Assembly (NCBI RefSeq): GCF_003286125.1
Contig: NZ_QMED01000020.1
Span: forward strand, 1-64,000
Length of the DNA: 64,000 nucleotides
Origin: Algibacillus agarilyticus
GTDB taxonomy: Bacteria > Pseudomonadota > Gammaproteobacteria > Enterobacterales > Alteromonadaceae
Direction: 5' to 3'
Both the position numbers and the translations under genes were made by a program. Shown one piece after another: positions 55,699 through 63,862 of this stretch (positions are counted from its first letter, which is position 1; every line of letters begins with the position of its first letter). The notes below the pieces were generated by a model. It was not told the DNA's origin, ran no database searches, and saw only the letters and a program-made list of their open reading frames with translations.

Positions 55699-56859
55699 GT
55701 GATTAAGCTTAAAAACAGGGTTATAGTTTCTAGAATTATATTTTATTGCATTAAAGGGTTTAATAATTTGAGCTGGGCTGATAAATGGCATAACTTCATA
55801 GATGACCGAGAACGTTTGTTTTGGTTTTTACAAACATCGGGTTGGGTCGGTTACTGCTTAGTTCATTATTTGGGTTCTTTATTGCATGAAATGCGCGATA
55901 TATTTTGGGTCGTGATCATGATGAGTGCTGGGGCGGGTTGGTTTTTAACACTGCCTCTTCGTTATATTTTCCAATCAGTGTGGAATAAAGCCCCGTGGAA
56001 AATAATCCTGACTATCTTGTTATCTTCTTATGTTATTGGTTCGATTTGGGCGGTCGTAAAAAATTTCTGGTACTGGGAAATTTATAAATATGGATATCGT
56101 CCCGATGCTTGGGTGCATTATTTTAGTAATGCAACGTGGTCTTTTTACAATATTTTGTGTTGGTCTGGATTATATTTTGGTATTAAATATTATCAACTGC
56201 TGCAGCTAGAGCGGCAAAAGGCGTTGCAAGCCACAACGATGGCGCATCAGGCACAACTTAAAATGTTACGATACCAATTAAATCCTCATTTTTTATTTAA
56301 CACGCTAAATGCAATTTCAACGTTAGTGTTAATGCAAGAAAATAAAACAGCGAATAACATGGTCACGCGATTAAGCGACTTTTTAAGATATTCACTCGAT
56401 AGTGACCCGATTAAAAAAGTTGAACTTTCTCAAGAAGTACAGGCCCTAAAACTTTATTTAGATATTGAAAAAGTGAGATTTGAAGATCGTCTACAAGTTA
56501 ATTGGGATATTGAGCCATCTTGCAAAGACGCTTTAGTGCCTAGCTTGTTATTACAGCCATTAATTGAAAACTCAATTAAATACGGTGTATCACAATTAAT
56601 TGATGGAGGAACGATAACGGTTTCTGCTAAACAACATCAAAACCAACTTTGGTTAGAATTAATGGATAACGGCCCTGGCACGCCGATAAGTAAAGGCCAG
56701 TTTGTTAGGCAAGGTGGGGTGGGGATACCGAATATCCGTGATCGATTATTGTCACTGTATGATAATGATCACAGTTTTGAAATTGAAAATAATAAACCGA
56801 CAGGCGTTAAAGTAACGATAAAAATGCCTTTAGAATACACAAGGAATTCAGATGAATAA
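55699..56859 (+). CDS. LytS-type sensor histidine kinase
   Basis: This is a 386-residue membrane sensor from GTG 55699; a TTG at 55768 with AAAGGG upstream is a real alternative. About four membrane helices occupy residues 40-170 (LVHYLGSLLHEM, FWVVIMMSAGAGWFLTLPLR, IILTILLSSYVIGSIWAVVK). The His_kinase domain contains LRYQLNPHFLFNTLNAISTL, with His197 the likely phosphorylation site. The ATP-binding region has the N-box PLIENSIKYGV and G-box GGVGIPNIRDRL. It overlaps the LytTR regulator gene by 8 bases. The signal is unknown. Confidence 0.9.
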   Translation: MIKLKNRVIVSRIIFYCIKGFNNLSWADKWHNFIDDRERLFWFLQTSGWVGYCLVHYLGSLLHEMRDIFWVVIMMSAGAGWFLTLPLRYIFQSVWNKAPWKIILTILLSSYVIGSIWAVVKNFWYWEIYKYGYRPDAWVHYFSNATWSFYNILCWSGLYFGIKYYQLLQLERQKALQATTMAHQAQLKMLRYQLNPHFLFNTLNAISTLVLMQENKTANNMVTRLSDFLRYSLDSDPIKKVELSQEVQALKLYLDIEKVRFEDRLQVNWDIEPSCKDALVPSLLLQPLIENSIKYGVSQLIDGGTITVSAKQHQNQLWLELMDNGPGTPISKGQFVRQGGVGIPNIRDRLLSLYDNDHSFEIENNKPTGVKVTIKMPLEYTRNSDE

Positions 56860-57670
56860 GATTAAAACCATATTGGTTGATGATGAACCGCTTGCTCGAA
56901 AAGGGTTGAGTATTCGTTTACAAGCCTTTGAAGATATCGAGCTGATTGCCGAATGCCGTAATGGACGTGAAGCATTGGTCGCAGTTCAAGAACATGAGCC
57001 TGACTTACTGTTTCTTGATATTCAAATGCCCGAATTAAGCGGTTTTGATATTCTTAAAAAAATGGAAGAGCTTGATCAACCTTTACCGTTAGTTGTATTT
57101 GTTACGGCTTTTGATCATTACGCTTTAAAAGCATTTGAAGTTCATGCACTTGATTATTTACTTAAGCCATTAGATGAAGTCAGATTAGAAGAAACCCTTG
57201 TTAAAGTACGTGGGTATATCGAGCAACAAGAAGACGCACAACACAAAGCTGATCTGGTTAAGTTAATCTCAGAGGTGACCGGTGAAAACAGTGAAGAAAT
57301 ACTACGCCAACTTGCAGAAGGCAAACCACTCACGGCACGTGAATATTCCGATGTGTTAGCGATAAAAGATGGCGGTGAAATTACACGCGTTAAGGTTCGA
57401 AATATAGAATGGATAGATGCTGCGGGTGATTATATGTGTGTTCATGAAGCGGATAAAACTCATATATTACGTAAAACGATGAAAGAGTTAGAAATTGAAC
57501 TTAATCCTAAAACGTTTATCCGTATTCATCGCTCTGCTATTGTTAATATTAATCAGGTTGTAAAATTATATACCCATGAAAATGGCGACTATTATATCGT
57601 GTTAGAAAATAACAAAGAGCTTAAAGTGAGTCGAAGTTATCGTGATCGCATTAAGCAAGCGATAAAATAA
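56852..57670 (+). CDS. LytTR-family response regulator
   Basis: This 272-residue regulator has a receiver domain (VDDEPLARKG with Asp10-Asp11, phosphoacceptor Asp56 in FLDIQMPELSG, VTAFDHYALKAF, DYLLKPLD). Its LytTR DNA-binding domain (about 165-270) includes IEWIDAAGDYMCVHE, KTFIRIHRSAIVNINQV and the ending KVSRSYRDRIKQ. It is the partner of the kinase upstream and overlaps it by 8 bases. LytTR regulators usually bind direct repeats with a TAC-type core; I found no certain site. The target could be the adjacent ApbE gene or the iron locus. Confidence 0.93.
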   Translation: MNKIKTILVDDEPLARKGLSIRLQAFEDIELIAECRNGREALVAVQEHEPDLLFLDIQMPELSGFDILKKMEELDQPLPLVVFVTAFDHYALKAFEVHALDYLLKPLDEVRLEETLVKVRGYIEQQEDAQHKADLVKLISEVTGENSEEILRQLAEGKPLTAREYSDVLAIKDGGEITRVKVRNIEWIDAAGDYMCVHEADKTHILRKTMKELEIELNPKTFIRIHRSAIVNINQVVKLYTHENGDYYIVLENNKELKVSRSYRDRIKQAIK

Positions 57671-57686
57671 ATAACCGTTAGATTAT

Positions 57687-57722
57687 TAACATCCGAGTTT
57701 ATATCATTCGGATGTTAGCTTT
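57687..57722 (+). terminator. Possible terminator of the two-component operon
   Basis: Stem TAACATCCGA / TCGGATGTTA with an 11-base loop lies 17 bases past the regulator stop. The following sequence GCTTTATT is only weakly T-rich. Confidence 0.5.
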
Positions 57723-57774
57723 ATTCATCAATTCCCATCTTAATCATTGTGATCTGCAGTCGTAAGAAGTCAAT

Positions 57775-58755
57775 ATGATACGTGCCAATTTAAGAATACT
57801 TTACCTCAGTTTTATTTTGTTCTGTTCATTTAATTTTACTGTGTATGCTAATTGGGTCACTTATGATTTTAACGTGATGGGCACTGCAGCCCATGTTGAA
57901 ATTTATTTAGACAATCCAGCCAACAAAGAGCAATTGATAAATTTAGTGGTCGATGAAATGGTACGGATTGATCATTTAATGAGCCCATACAAAGCCACAA
58001 GTGAAATATCATTACTTAATCGTTCCGCACATAAAGACTATACCGCGGTGAGTCTGGAGTTATTTGAATTATTTCAAACCGCACATAAAATATCTCAATT
58101 AAGCCGTGGTGCATTCGATATAACGTTTGCATCTGTCGGTTATCAATATGATTATCGAAACAGCGTAAAACCCAGCCAACAACAAATTGCTGACAATATC
58201 GCGGCAATTAATTTTAAAAATATTAAGTATAAAACCCTAAATCAAATTTATTTCACCCAACCTAATACTAAAGTTGATTTAGGTGGAATAGCTAAAGGTT
58301 ATGCCGTTAAAACCAGTTTACGATTGTTGGAAAAAGCGGGAGTTAAACACGCAATGGTTAGTGCGGGTGGTGATACTGGCTTGCTTGGTGATAGACAGGG
58401 CAGACCTTGGTTAGTCGCCGTTAAACACCCAAGAAACGAGCTTAAACAAGCCGTTAAATTACCTTTACAGAATGAGGCAATATCGACGTCGGGCGACTAT
58501 GAACGTTTTTTCATTAAAGACGGTATTCGTTATCATCATATATTAAACCCTAAAACGGGTCGGTCGGCACAAGCCGTCATCAGTGTGTCGGTTATAGGCC
58601 CTGATCCCACTTACACTGATGCGCTCTCTACAACGCTGTTTGTGAAAGGTTTAAATGAAGGGTTAGATTTTATAAACAAGTTACCAGACTATGAAGCGAT
58701 TATTATTGATAAACAACTGACGATGCACTTTTCAAATGGGTTGAAAACACATTAA
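57775..58755 (+). CDS. apbE: ApbE-type FAD:protein FMN transferase
   Basis: This 326-residue exported enzyme attaches FMN to a Thr or Ser of client redox proteins in the periplasm. It has a signal peptide (end about VYAN, residue 26). MGTAAHVEIY, VDLGGIAKGYAV, VSAGGDTGLLG, STSGDYERFF, HHILNPKTGR and PTYTDALSTTLF are the ApbE motifs in order, covering the FAD and magnesium sites. No Nqr or Rnf client is in this window. The DUF3570/DUF4266/TlpA set at 19 kb often has an ApbE partner as far as I recall, so this may serve it from a distance. It follows the two-component genes by 104 bases. Confidence 0.92.
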   Translation: MIRANLRILYLSFILFCSFNFTVYANWVTYDFNVMGTAAHVEIYLDNPANKEQLINLVVDEMVRIDHLMSPYKATSEISLLNRSAHKDYTAVSLELFELFQTAHKISQLSRGAFDITFASVGYQYDYRNSVKPSQQQIADNIAAINFKNIKYKTLNQIYFTQPNTKVDLGGIAKGYAVKTSLRLLEKAGVKHAMVSAGGDTGLLGDRQGRPWLVAVKHPRNELKQAVKLPLQNEAISTSGDYERFFIKDGIRYHHILNPKTGRSAQAVISVSVIGPDPTYTDALSTTLFVKGLNEGLDFINKLPDYEAIIIDKQLTMHFSNGLKTH

Positions 58756-58801
58756 TTTCCAACGTTATTTATAATCCATATTGGTAACCAAATAACCAAA
58801 G

Positions 58802-58832
58802 GATAAGTGCCAGGCGAAACTTGGCACTTATC
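58802..58832. terminator. Hairpin between converging apbE and agarase 2 genes
   Basis: Perfect 11-bp stem GATAAGTGCCA / TGGCACTTATC with a 9-base loop. It lies 46 bases after apbE and 22 after the agarase stop. T-runs are weak on both sides, so it is a plausible shared terminator, not a clear one. Confidence 0.5.
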
Positions 58833-58854
58833 TGAGTTTATATCACTTCACCTT

Positions 58855-61188
58855 TTATTGACCAAAACGACGTTGATATAACGTCGCGTTTAGTTTTTTG
58901 GCGGCATTAACCATCTCTTCATAAGGTACATCGGCCATCGTTACAAAACCAACATTGTAATTTTCGCCATCATACGCACGACCCGTGATAGGCGAATCAA
59001 TGTATTGAAACCAATGAGCACCAACCATATATGGGTTATCAATAACGGTATTCATGTAATCGGTATACATTTTAGCCCGATCTTTTTGGTCTGACGCATG
59101 AATTAACCCAGGATGATATAAGCCTGTATCGTTAGTTGCACCAAAGTGAAATTCGCCAATGATACTTGGTTTATCAACCTCAGCTAAAAACGTCCAAGCT
59201 TTAGCGTGTAAACCTTCTTTATAAAAATTATAACTCATGACATCAACATATTTAGCGGCGGCTTTAACGGCTTCTGGTGTCATTCCCCAATGTGCCATTC
59301 TAACCCCCATATACATATGATTGGGTAAAGTTTGCGCTAAAGCATTATGTACAATTTTGAAATATTCAGTTGCATAGGCTTCAAGCAAAATTGAAAAGTC
59401 GGCCAGCATGGCATCTGACATATCGGCAACCGCATAGCCTTTATCAAGCGCTGACCAACTCGCAAGATTAAGTTGCCAAGCTGAATTTAACGCATTAATC
59501 GACGAATACTTATTTTTTAGTATTTTCATAAAATGTGCTTTAGATGGGCTCTCTGTGGCAGGTCTGTTTAAAGTATGGATCACGATCCCATAATGACCTC
59601 GGGGTGTACTTTGATTACCCCAGCTTTTTTCGTTGTCTATGAAAACCCCAACACACCATGGGTTATTTTTAACTTCTTGAGCAATCACTTTTGTTGTGAC
59701 TAACGCCCGACGAGCAAATTCTGGATCAAATGGATCGGGCATGGGAGACCAAACATCGGCTCCTGAAGAAACCGTTTTAAAATCACCGATTATCCAACCG
59801 TTTGCAAAATAGGGGATACGATCCATCTGATAAAAACTTGCGTCAGTCCAGTTACCGGTTGACGTAAACCCCCAGTTTTTAAATCGTTTTATCGTCACAT
59901 CTCGCCAATCATCTAAATAGGAATCAGTGGATGTTTCGCCATAACGACGCTCTAAGTTAGCTTGGTAAAAACTAAATGTTTCCCCATGATGCAATGGCCC
60001 TTTGTGAACAGTCCGACGGTAACTGTAATGATTAGCCAATTCATCATCGTAGCTTGGTAAATCTGTAAACATCTTATGTCTCATTTCAGATGCGACATAA
60101 CGTGACTTTTGCGCTTCTTTTGATACAGGGCGAATACCTAAAGAATCTTCCGGAGTAACATCTTCAGGGTCTATATAACGAACGGAGTCGTCTTTAAAAT
60201 CGATGCCTGTAATAGTGGTTGTATTGGCAATTCGGATATTGGCTAACGCTGATGAGAAGAATAAATGACCTTCTGGATCCACCATTGCCCATTTACCATT
60301 GATTTTTACGGTTCTAAAAAAGCCTGTTGCTTTTAATTTAGGCCCGCTTTTCCAGCCACCATATTGTGAGCGGTCAGCCATAGGACCTTCTTTTTCAAGT
60401 TGTGCTAACTCAGTTTGTGCCAGTTGTTTTAAATGTTTATCTGATTTCACTTTAGCGGGAAAATCAAATTTAGCACTTTGACCAAATTTATCTGACAGGC
60501 CAACTAAAAAATTGGGATCGGTAGCCGGGTTTTCTCGCAGACGAATATTATCTAAAATTAAGCGCTTGTCGAAATTTATCGAATCAACAAAATATTTAAT
60601 GCTGGATATTTTATCTAAGGCTAATTGCTTTCGACCCCGTAACCAAAACATTTTATGATCGGTAGATTGCCATGATTTAGGATCTTCACGTAAACCACTG
60701 TTAATAGCTAACTGTTCACCTTTTAAGAGCGCATAATATGTACCTGTTGAATGCGCAGGGATACTCACAGAACGGATATGTGGCCAACCGGTATGGTCTG
60801 TAATTTCAATATGTAAGTTTACTGAAGCGGATGTTGGGTTAGTTATATCGGTGGCTAAATTTAAGGTTGAATAATGACTCCAGTCCCAATTATTTTGAGG
60901 TTTTAACAATACATGTGCGCGTTGCTCATCTGAACTAAAGTTTAACAACAGTGATTGATTGCCTGATGTAACGCCTCGATCAGTAATCAACGATGTTGTT
61001 GTGTTGAGCGTTGATAGCCAATTAGGCAGTGATGATTCAAAATCTAATAATGAAGTGACCTTTTTTTCTTGAGTTGTGATGTCTTTACTATGCTTTTGAT
61101 TAGTTTTGTCTGGTGCGCTACAGCTAACGAGAAGTGTACCGGCCATAACAGTAGCTAATGCACTATTAATAAAAGTAGATTTATTCAT
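58855..61188 (-). CDS. GH50 beta-agarase 2 (lipoprotein)
   Basis: This 777-residue lipoprotein (lipobox LVSC near residue 23) is a GH50 agarase. It has a beta-sandwich N-terminal part (about 45-215) and the junction GWKSGPKLKATGFFRTVK. Its catalytic barrel has acid/base Glu520 in DNEKSWG and nucleophile Glu679 in GEFHFG. It is a clear paralogue of the 42-44 kb enzyme: the segments around YFANGWI.GD.KTVSSG, NNPWCVGVFIDNEKSWG and HWFQY.DSPITGRAYDGENY are nearly identical. A perfect ATTGTTAACAAT operator 80 bases upstream places it in the same probable regulon. Different product lengths or cellular sites for the two are possible but not visible. Confidence 0.93.
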   Translation of the reverse strand: MNKSTFINSALATVMAGTLLVSCSAPDKTNQKHSKDITTQEKKVTSLLDFESSLPNWLSTLNTTTSLITDRGVTSGNQSLLLNFSSDEQRAHVLLKPQNNWDWSHYSTLNLATDITNPTSASVNLHIEITDHTGWPHIRSVSIPAHSTGTYYALLKGEQLAINSGLREDPKSWQSTDHKMFWLRGRKQLALDKISSIKYFVDSINFDKRLILDNIRLRENPATDPNFLVGLSDKFGQSAKFDFPAKVKSDKHLKQLAQTELAQLEKEGPMADRSQYGGWKSGPKLKATGFFRTVKINGKWAMVDPEGHLFFSSALANIRIANTTTITGIDFKDDSVRYIDPEDVTPEDSLGIRPVSKEAQKSRYVASEMRHKMFTDLPSYDDELANHYSYRRTVHKGPLHHGETFSFYQANLERRYGETSTDSYLDDWRDVTIKRFKNWGFTSTGNWTDASFYQMDRIPYFANGWIIGDFKTVSSGADVWSPMPDPFDPEFARRALVTTKVIAQEVKNNPWCVGVFIDNEKSWGNQSTPRGHYGIVIHTLNRPATESPSKAHFMKILKNKYSSINALNSAWQLNLASWSALDKGYAVADMSDAMLADFSILLEAYATEYFKIVHNALAQTLPNHMYMGVRMAHWGMTPEAVKAAAKYVDVMSYNFYKEGLHAKAWTFLAEVDKPSIIGEFHFGATNDTGLYHPGLIHASDQKDRAKMYTDYMNTVIDNPYMVGAHWFQYIDSPITGRAYDGENYNVGFVTMADVPYEEMVNAAKKLNATLYQRRFGQ

Positions 61189-61267
61189 TTTTTCTCCACG
61201 TTATTATAATTTAGCAACGATGATACCTGGATTATAAATCACTGGTAAATTATGTGATTTATAAATA

Positions 61268-61279
61268 ATTGTTAACAAT
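61268..61279. promoter_or_regulatory. GntR-type operator upstream of agarase 2
   Basis: Perfect ATTGTTAACAAT, extended to AATTGTTAACAATT, 80 bases before the minus-strand start. This is the same palindrome as at gntR and the large receptor. Confidence 0.65.
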
Positions 61280-61340
61280 TATCAAGTTACGGTCGGTAAA
61301 TGTCAAACTTTTATTAAATTTGTTAAAAGAGAAGTTGAAC

Positions 61341-61587
61341 TTATACCGATTCATATAAAGAAGTGATCTCTCAGAATGCATCCAGCGGTTTTTGAACAAG
61401 GCGTCGGTGTACAGGAATGGTTGTTCCCTTTCAAATACCGATAACGCAGGTAAAAAGCCGCTGGGGCATTCCTTTCAGGCGAGTTTTAAATGCGCTTGCT
61501 CTGTGTTGCTCGAACTCAAAAGAGCACCACTATTCTTTCATTTAAGCGCTCGCTGAGTGGGCACTTATTATTATGGATTGGTATTAA
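61341..61587. repeat. Structured interspersed repeat (second family)
   Basis: About 247 bp with imperfect terminal inverted repeats: TTATACCGATTC on the left, and TTAATACCAATCC as the complement of the right end. Inside, CCAGCGGTTTTT pairs with AAAAAGCCGCTGG, and GCGCTTGCTCT lies opposite AGAGC and AAGCGC segments, so it folds strongly. It contains no credible gene. A short open frame from 61490 is an artefact of it. Confidence 0.6.
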
Positions 61588-61600
61588 TAATGAAAAAAGG

Positions 61601-61636
61601 GGATTAAAAATAACAAAGCCCGCAGGTAGCGGGCTT
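61601..61636 (-). terminator. Rho-independent terminator of the kelch gene
   Basis: Stem AAGCCCGC / GCGGGCTT with loop TACCT on the minus strand, followed by TGTTATTTTTAATCC. It lies 72 bases past the kelch gene stop. Confidence 0.75.
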
Positions 61637-61708
61637 CAAGTTGGTAAGGTCACTTATTATTTAATTGGGTTATTGTATCGTTTTCTTTCATAGTTTGTTT
61701 TGCTTAAT

Positions 61709-62734
61709 TTATAATTCAAATACTTCAGTAGAAGAAAGCTCTGGAGAACCGCCTCGATTAGCGCAACCACTAGCAGTATAAAGCTTTTCGTTAACAACAA
61801 CTAAACCAGTACCATGGCGACCTTGTATTAAAGAAGGGCCTATCATCCATTCTTCATTATTTAAATTAAGGATCTCCATTTGGGCATGTGCTTTAATGTT
61901 TGCACCTGACTCTCCGCCCGTTACGATCAAATTGTTTTTGAATACGGCAACAGAATGACCCGCTCGACCCGTAGGTAGTTGAGCTTCAAGTGTTGACCAG
62001 GTTTTATCTTCAAAGTCGTAAACATCAACATGTTTTTCGACTAATTCAAATAATTCACCCGTTCTAAATGACGTTCGACGTCCACCTACCGCGTATAATT
62101 TATTTTTATGAACGGCTGTTTGAAAGTGGTCTCGTACATAAGGAGCGTCTTCTAATACTGTCCAAGTGTCTGTTGCTGGATCATATTCATCGAACCAATT
62201 TACGGTTCCTCCATTGTGCCCGTCCGTTATTCCCGCGGTTATATAAATTTTATTATTATACACACTAACACCTGCGGCACCGCGTCGGCGATTTTCAGGA
62301 ATAGTCGCACCTTGCGTCCATTCGTTGCTCCTCGGATCATATATTAATACATGATCTATTGGCTTTTCATTGGGAAATTGACCGGTTAATGCTCCAATAA
62401 CATAGATTTTATTATCAAATTCTACGGGCTGAAAATGATGTATTTCAATGGGTGATGGACTTAAAGAACGCCAATGTTCTGCATGAATATTGAGCTCATC
62501 AACTGGTTTGATCCCTCGGCCACCGAGTAGGTAAATACGATCGTAAATGGCGACTAATCCGGCTTCGTGTCTTTTCGTTATCTTGCCAGAAGGACGATAT
62601 TGCTGCCATGTACTGTCGCTATTAATACCGTTTAAACTGCAGCCACTCATCAAAACCAGTGACAGACTAACTAATAATGTTGGGATTATGGTTAGATTAA
62701 TATTTGCTTTTAATTTGTGTTTAAATTTTATCAT
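61709..62734 (-). CDS. Kelch-repeat lipoprotein
   Basis: This is a 341-residue lipoprotein from ATG 62734, preceded by TTAAGG with 6 bases between; an ATG at 62761 would add 9 residues. The lipobox is LMSGC. Six kelch blades are visible, for example IYDRIYLLGG, FDNKIYVIGALTG, YNNKIYITAGITD, HKNKLYAVGGRR, FKNNLIVTGGES and VVNEKLYTASGC. The fold is a beta-propeller, as in galactose-oxidase middle domains and sialate mutarotases. A sugar-binding or mutarotase-like role is possible. It lies between agarase 2 and a DUF1080 gene on the same strand, and a shared terminator-free gap suggests a separate promoter. Confidence 0.8.
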   Translation of the reverse strand: MIKFKHKLKANINLTIIPTLLVSLSLVLMSGCSLNGINSDSTWQQYRPSGKITKRHEAGLVAIYDRIYLLGGRGIKPVDELNIHAEHWRSLSPSPIEIHHFQPVEFDNKIYVIGALTGQFPNEKPIDHVLIYDPRSNEWTQGATIPENRRRGAAGVSVYNNKIYITAGITDGHNGGTVNWFDEYDPATDTWTVLEDAPYVRDHFQTAVHKNKLYAVGGRRTSFRTGELFELVEKHVDVYDFEDKTWSTLEAQLPTGRAGHSVAVFKNNLIVTGGESGANIKAHAQMEILNLNNEEWMIGPSLIQGRHGTGLVVVNEKLYTASGCANRGGSPELSSTEVFEL

Positions 62735-63068
62735 TGGGGACCTTAATTTATTTTTTGTCATTATATAAATTCACATTTAAATCAGGTTTATGTTTATTTA
62801 TGTGTCCGTTAATTATTTTGCGGCTTTTTAACCTTTATTTTATTTAACAACTTAAAGTTAATGTTTTTAACATTATTTGTAAATGCTTTGTTTGGATTGA
62901 TAAGGAATTAAGCACAATATGAATAAGCAATGAGATTGAGACACATTGCTTTCATAAGATAAAATAAGAGGACGATAGAAGCATTTGGTTTTCTTTTTGT
63001 GTGTCAATTGAAAACCAAATTCTGTGTTTAAATTGAATGGGCGTTCAATTATTTATCATTAAGCCTGT
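62735..63068. other. Intergenic region between kelch and DUF1080 genes
   Basis: AT-rich, no gene seen. It holds an 11-bp inverted repeat (ATTTGGTTTTC 62983-62993 / GAAAACCAAAT 63010-63020) after the DUF1080 stop that lacks a T-run. A small palindrome, AATGTT-TTT-AACATT (62860-62874), vaguely recalls the GntR operator but with different spacing. Confidence 0.4.
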
Positions 63069-63812
63069 TTATAATTGACGAACCCAAATGTTGCGGTAAC
63101 TGACTTTAGAGCCGTGATCTTGCAAATGTATTGGCCCACATTCATAGGCAGATGGATATTCAGGTAAACCACGATACCGAGTGCTTCCCTGGATTTCTGT
63201 ATGATTTTGTATTAACACACCATTATGTAATACCGTTACATGGGCTTTTTGGGTTAATTGGCCTTGGCTATCGTATTTAGGTGCGGTAAATATAATGTCG
63301 TAGGTTTGCCATTCTAGCGGTGGGCGACTGGCATTAACCAGTGGGGCACTTTGCTTATAAATAGATCCTGCCTGACCATTAGAATAAGTTCGATTCTGAT
63401 AAGAGTTTAAAACTTGTATTTCGTATCTACCTTGCAAAAAAATACCACTATTACCCAAATGTTGGCCTGATTTATTGGGGTCTATAGTCGGAGAACGCCA
63501 CTCAATATGCAGTTGCATATCGCAAAATTGTTGCTTTGTTTTAATACCCTTAGTGCCAGGTTTTATAGTAAAAGCATTACCCACAATTGGCCATTGTACT
63601 TCAGTGCCATCTCCATGTTGCCATTCACTTAGATTTTGCCCATTAAAAAGTGAGATAGCGTCAGAAGGCACATTATTAAAAGTGCTGACGACTTGCGGTT
63701 CTGGCTCCCATATTTCGGTTTTTTTGGGATCAGGTAATGCTTGGTTATTAGCACACGCAATATGCGTGATTGATAAACTTAATACAAAGGTAACGAGTTG
63801 TGGTGTATTCAT
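63069..63812 (-). CDS. DUF1080 (3-keto-disaccharide hydrolase-type) exported protein
   Basis: This is a 247-residue protein from ATG 63812; an upstream start at 63863 would put 17 residues ahead of the signal (end about HIACANN). SLFNGQNLSEWQHGDGT is the DUF1080 opening, and NSGIFLQGRYEIQVLNSY and PPLEWQTYDIIFTAP are its later core segments, giving a LamG-like beta-sandwich. Members have been assigned 3-ketoglycoside hydrolysis, a route that first oxidises the sugar at C3. No 3-dehydrogenase is in view. The motif ATTGTTTACACA at 63851-63862 is a weak operator match upstream. Catalytic role here is unproven. Confidence 0.83.
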   Translation of the reverse strand: MNTPQLVTFVLSLSITHIACANNQALPDPKKTEIWEPEPQVVSTFNNVPSDAISLFNGQNLSEWQHGDGTEVQWPIVGNAFTIKPGTKGIKTKQQFCDMQLHIEWRSPTIDPNKSGQHLGNSGIFLQGRYEIQVLNSYQNRTYSNGQAGSIYKQSAPLVNASRPPLEWQTYDIIFTAPKYDSQGQLTQKAHVTVLHNGVLIQNHTEIQGSTRYRGLPEYPSAYECGPIHLQDHGSKVSYRNIWVRQL

Positions 63813-63850
63813 AAATAAAATTTTTATTAATTTATTAACAAATAATAACG

Positions 63851-63862
63851 ATTGTTTACACA
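63851..63862. promoter_or_regulatory. Weak GntR-type operator match before DUF1080 gene
   Basis: ATTGTTTACACA keeps the left arm and ACA core but loses symmetry at the last two bases. It lies 39 bases upstream of the chosen start. Inclusion in the agarase regulon is tentative. Confidence 0.3.

Noticed and set aside
61490-61693. 67-residue plus-strand open frame
   Set aside because: It lies across a structured repeat and a terminator, has no ribosome site and no domain; it is a by-product of the repeat.
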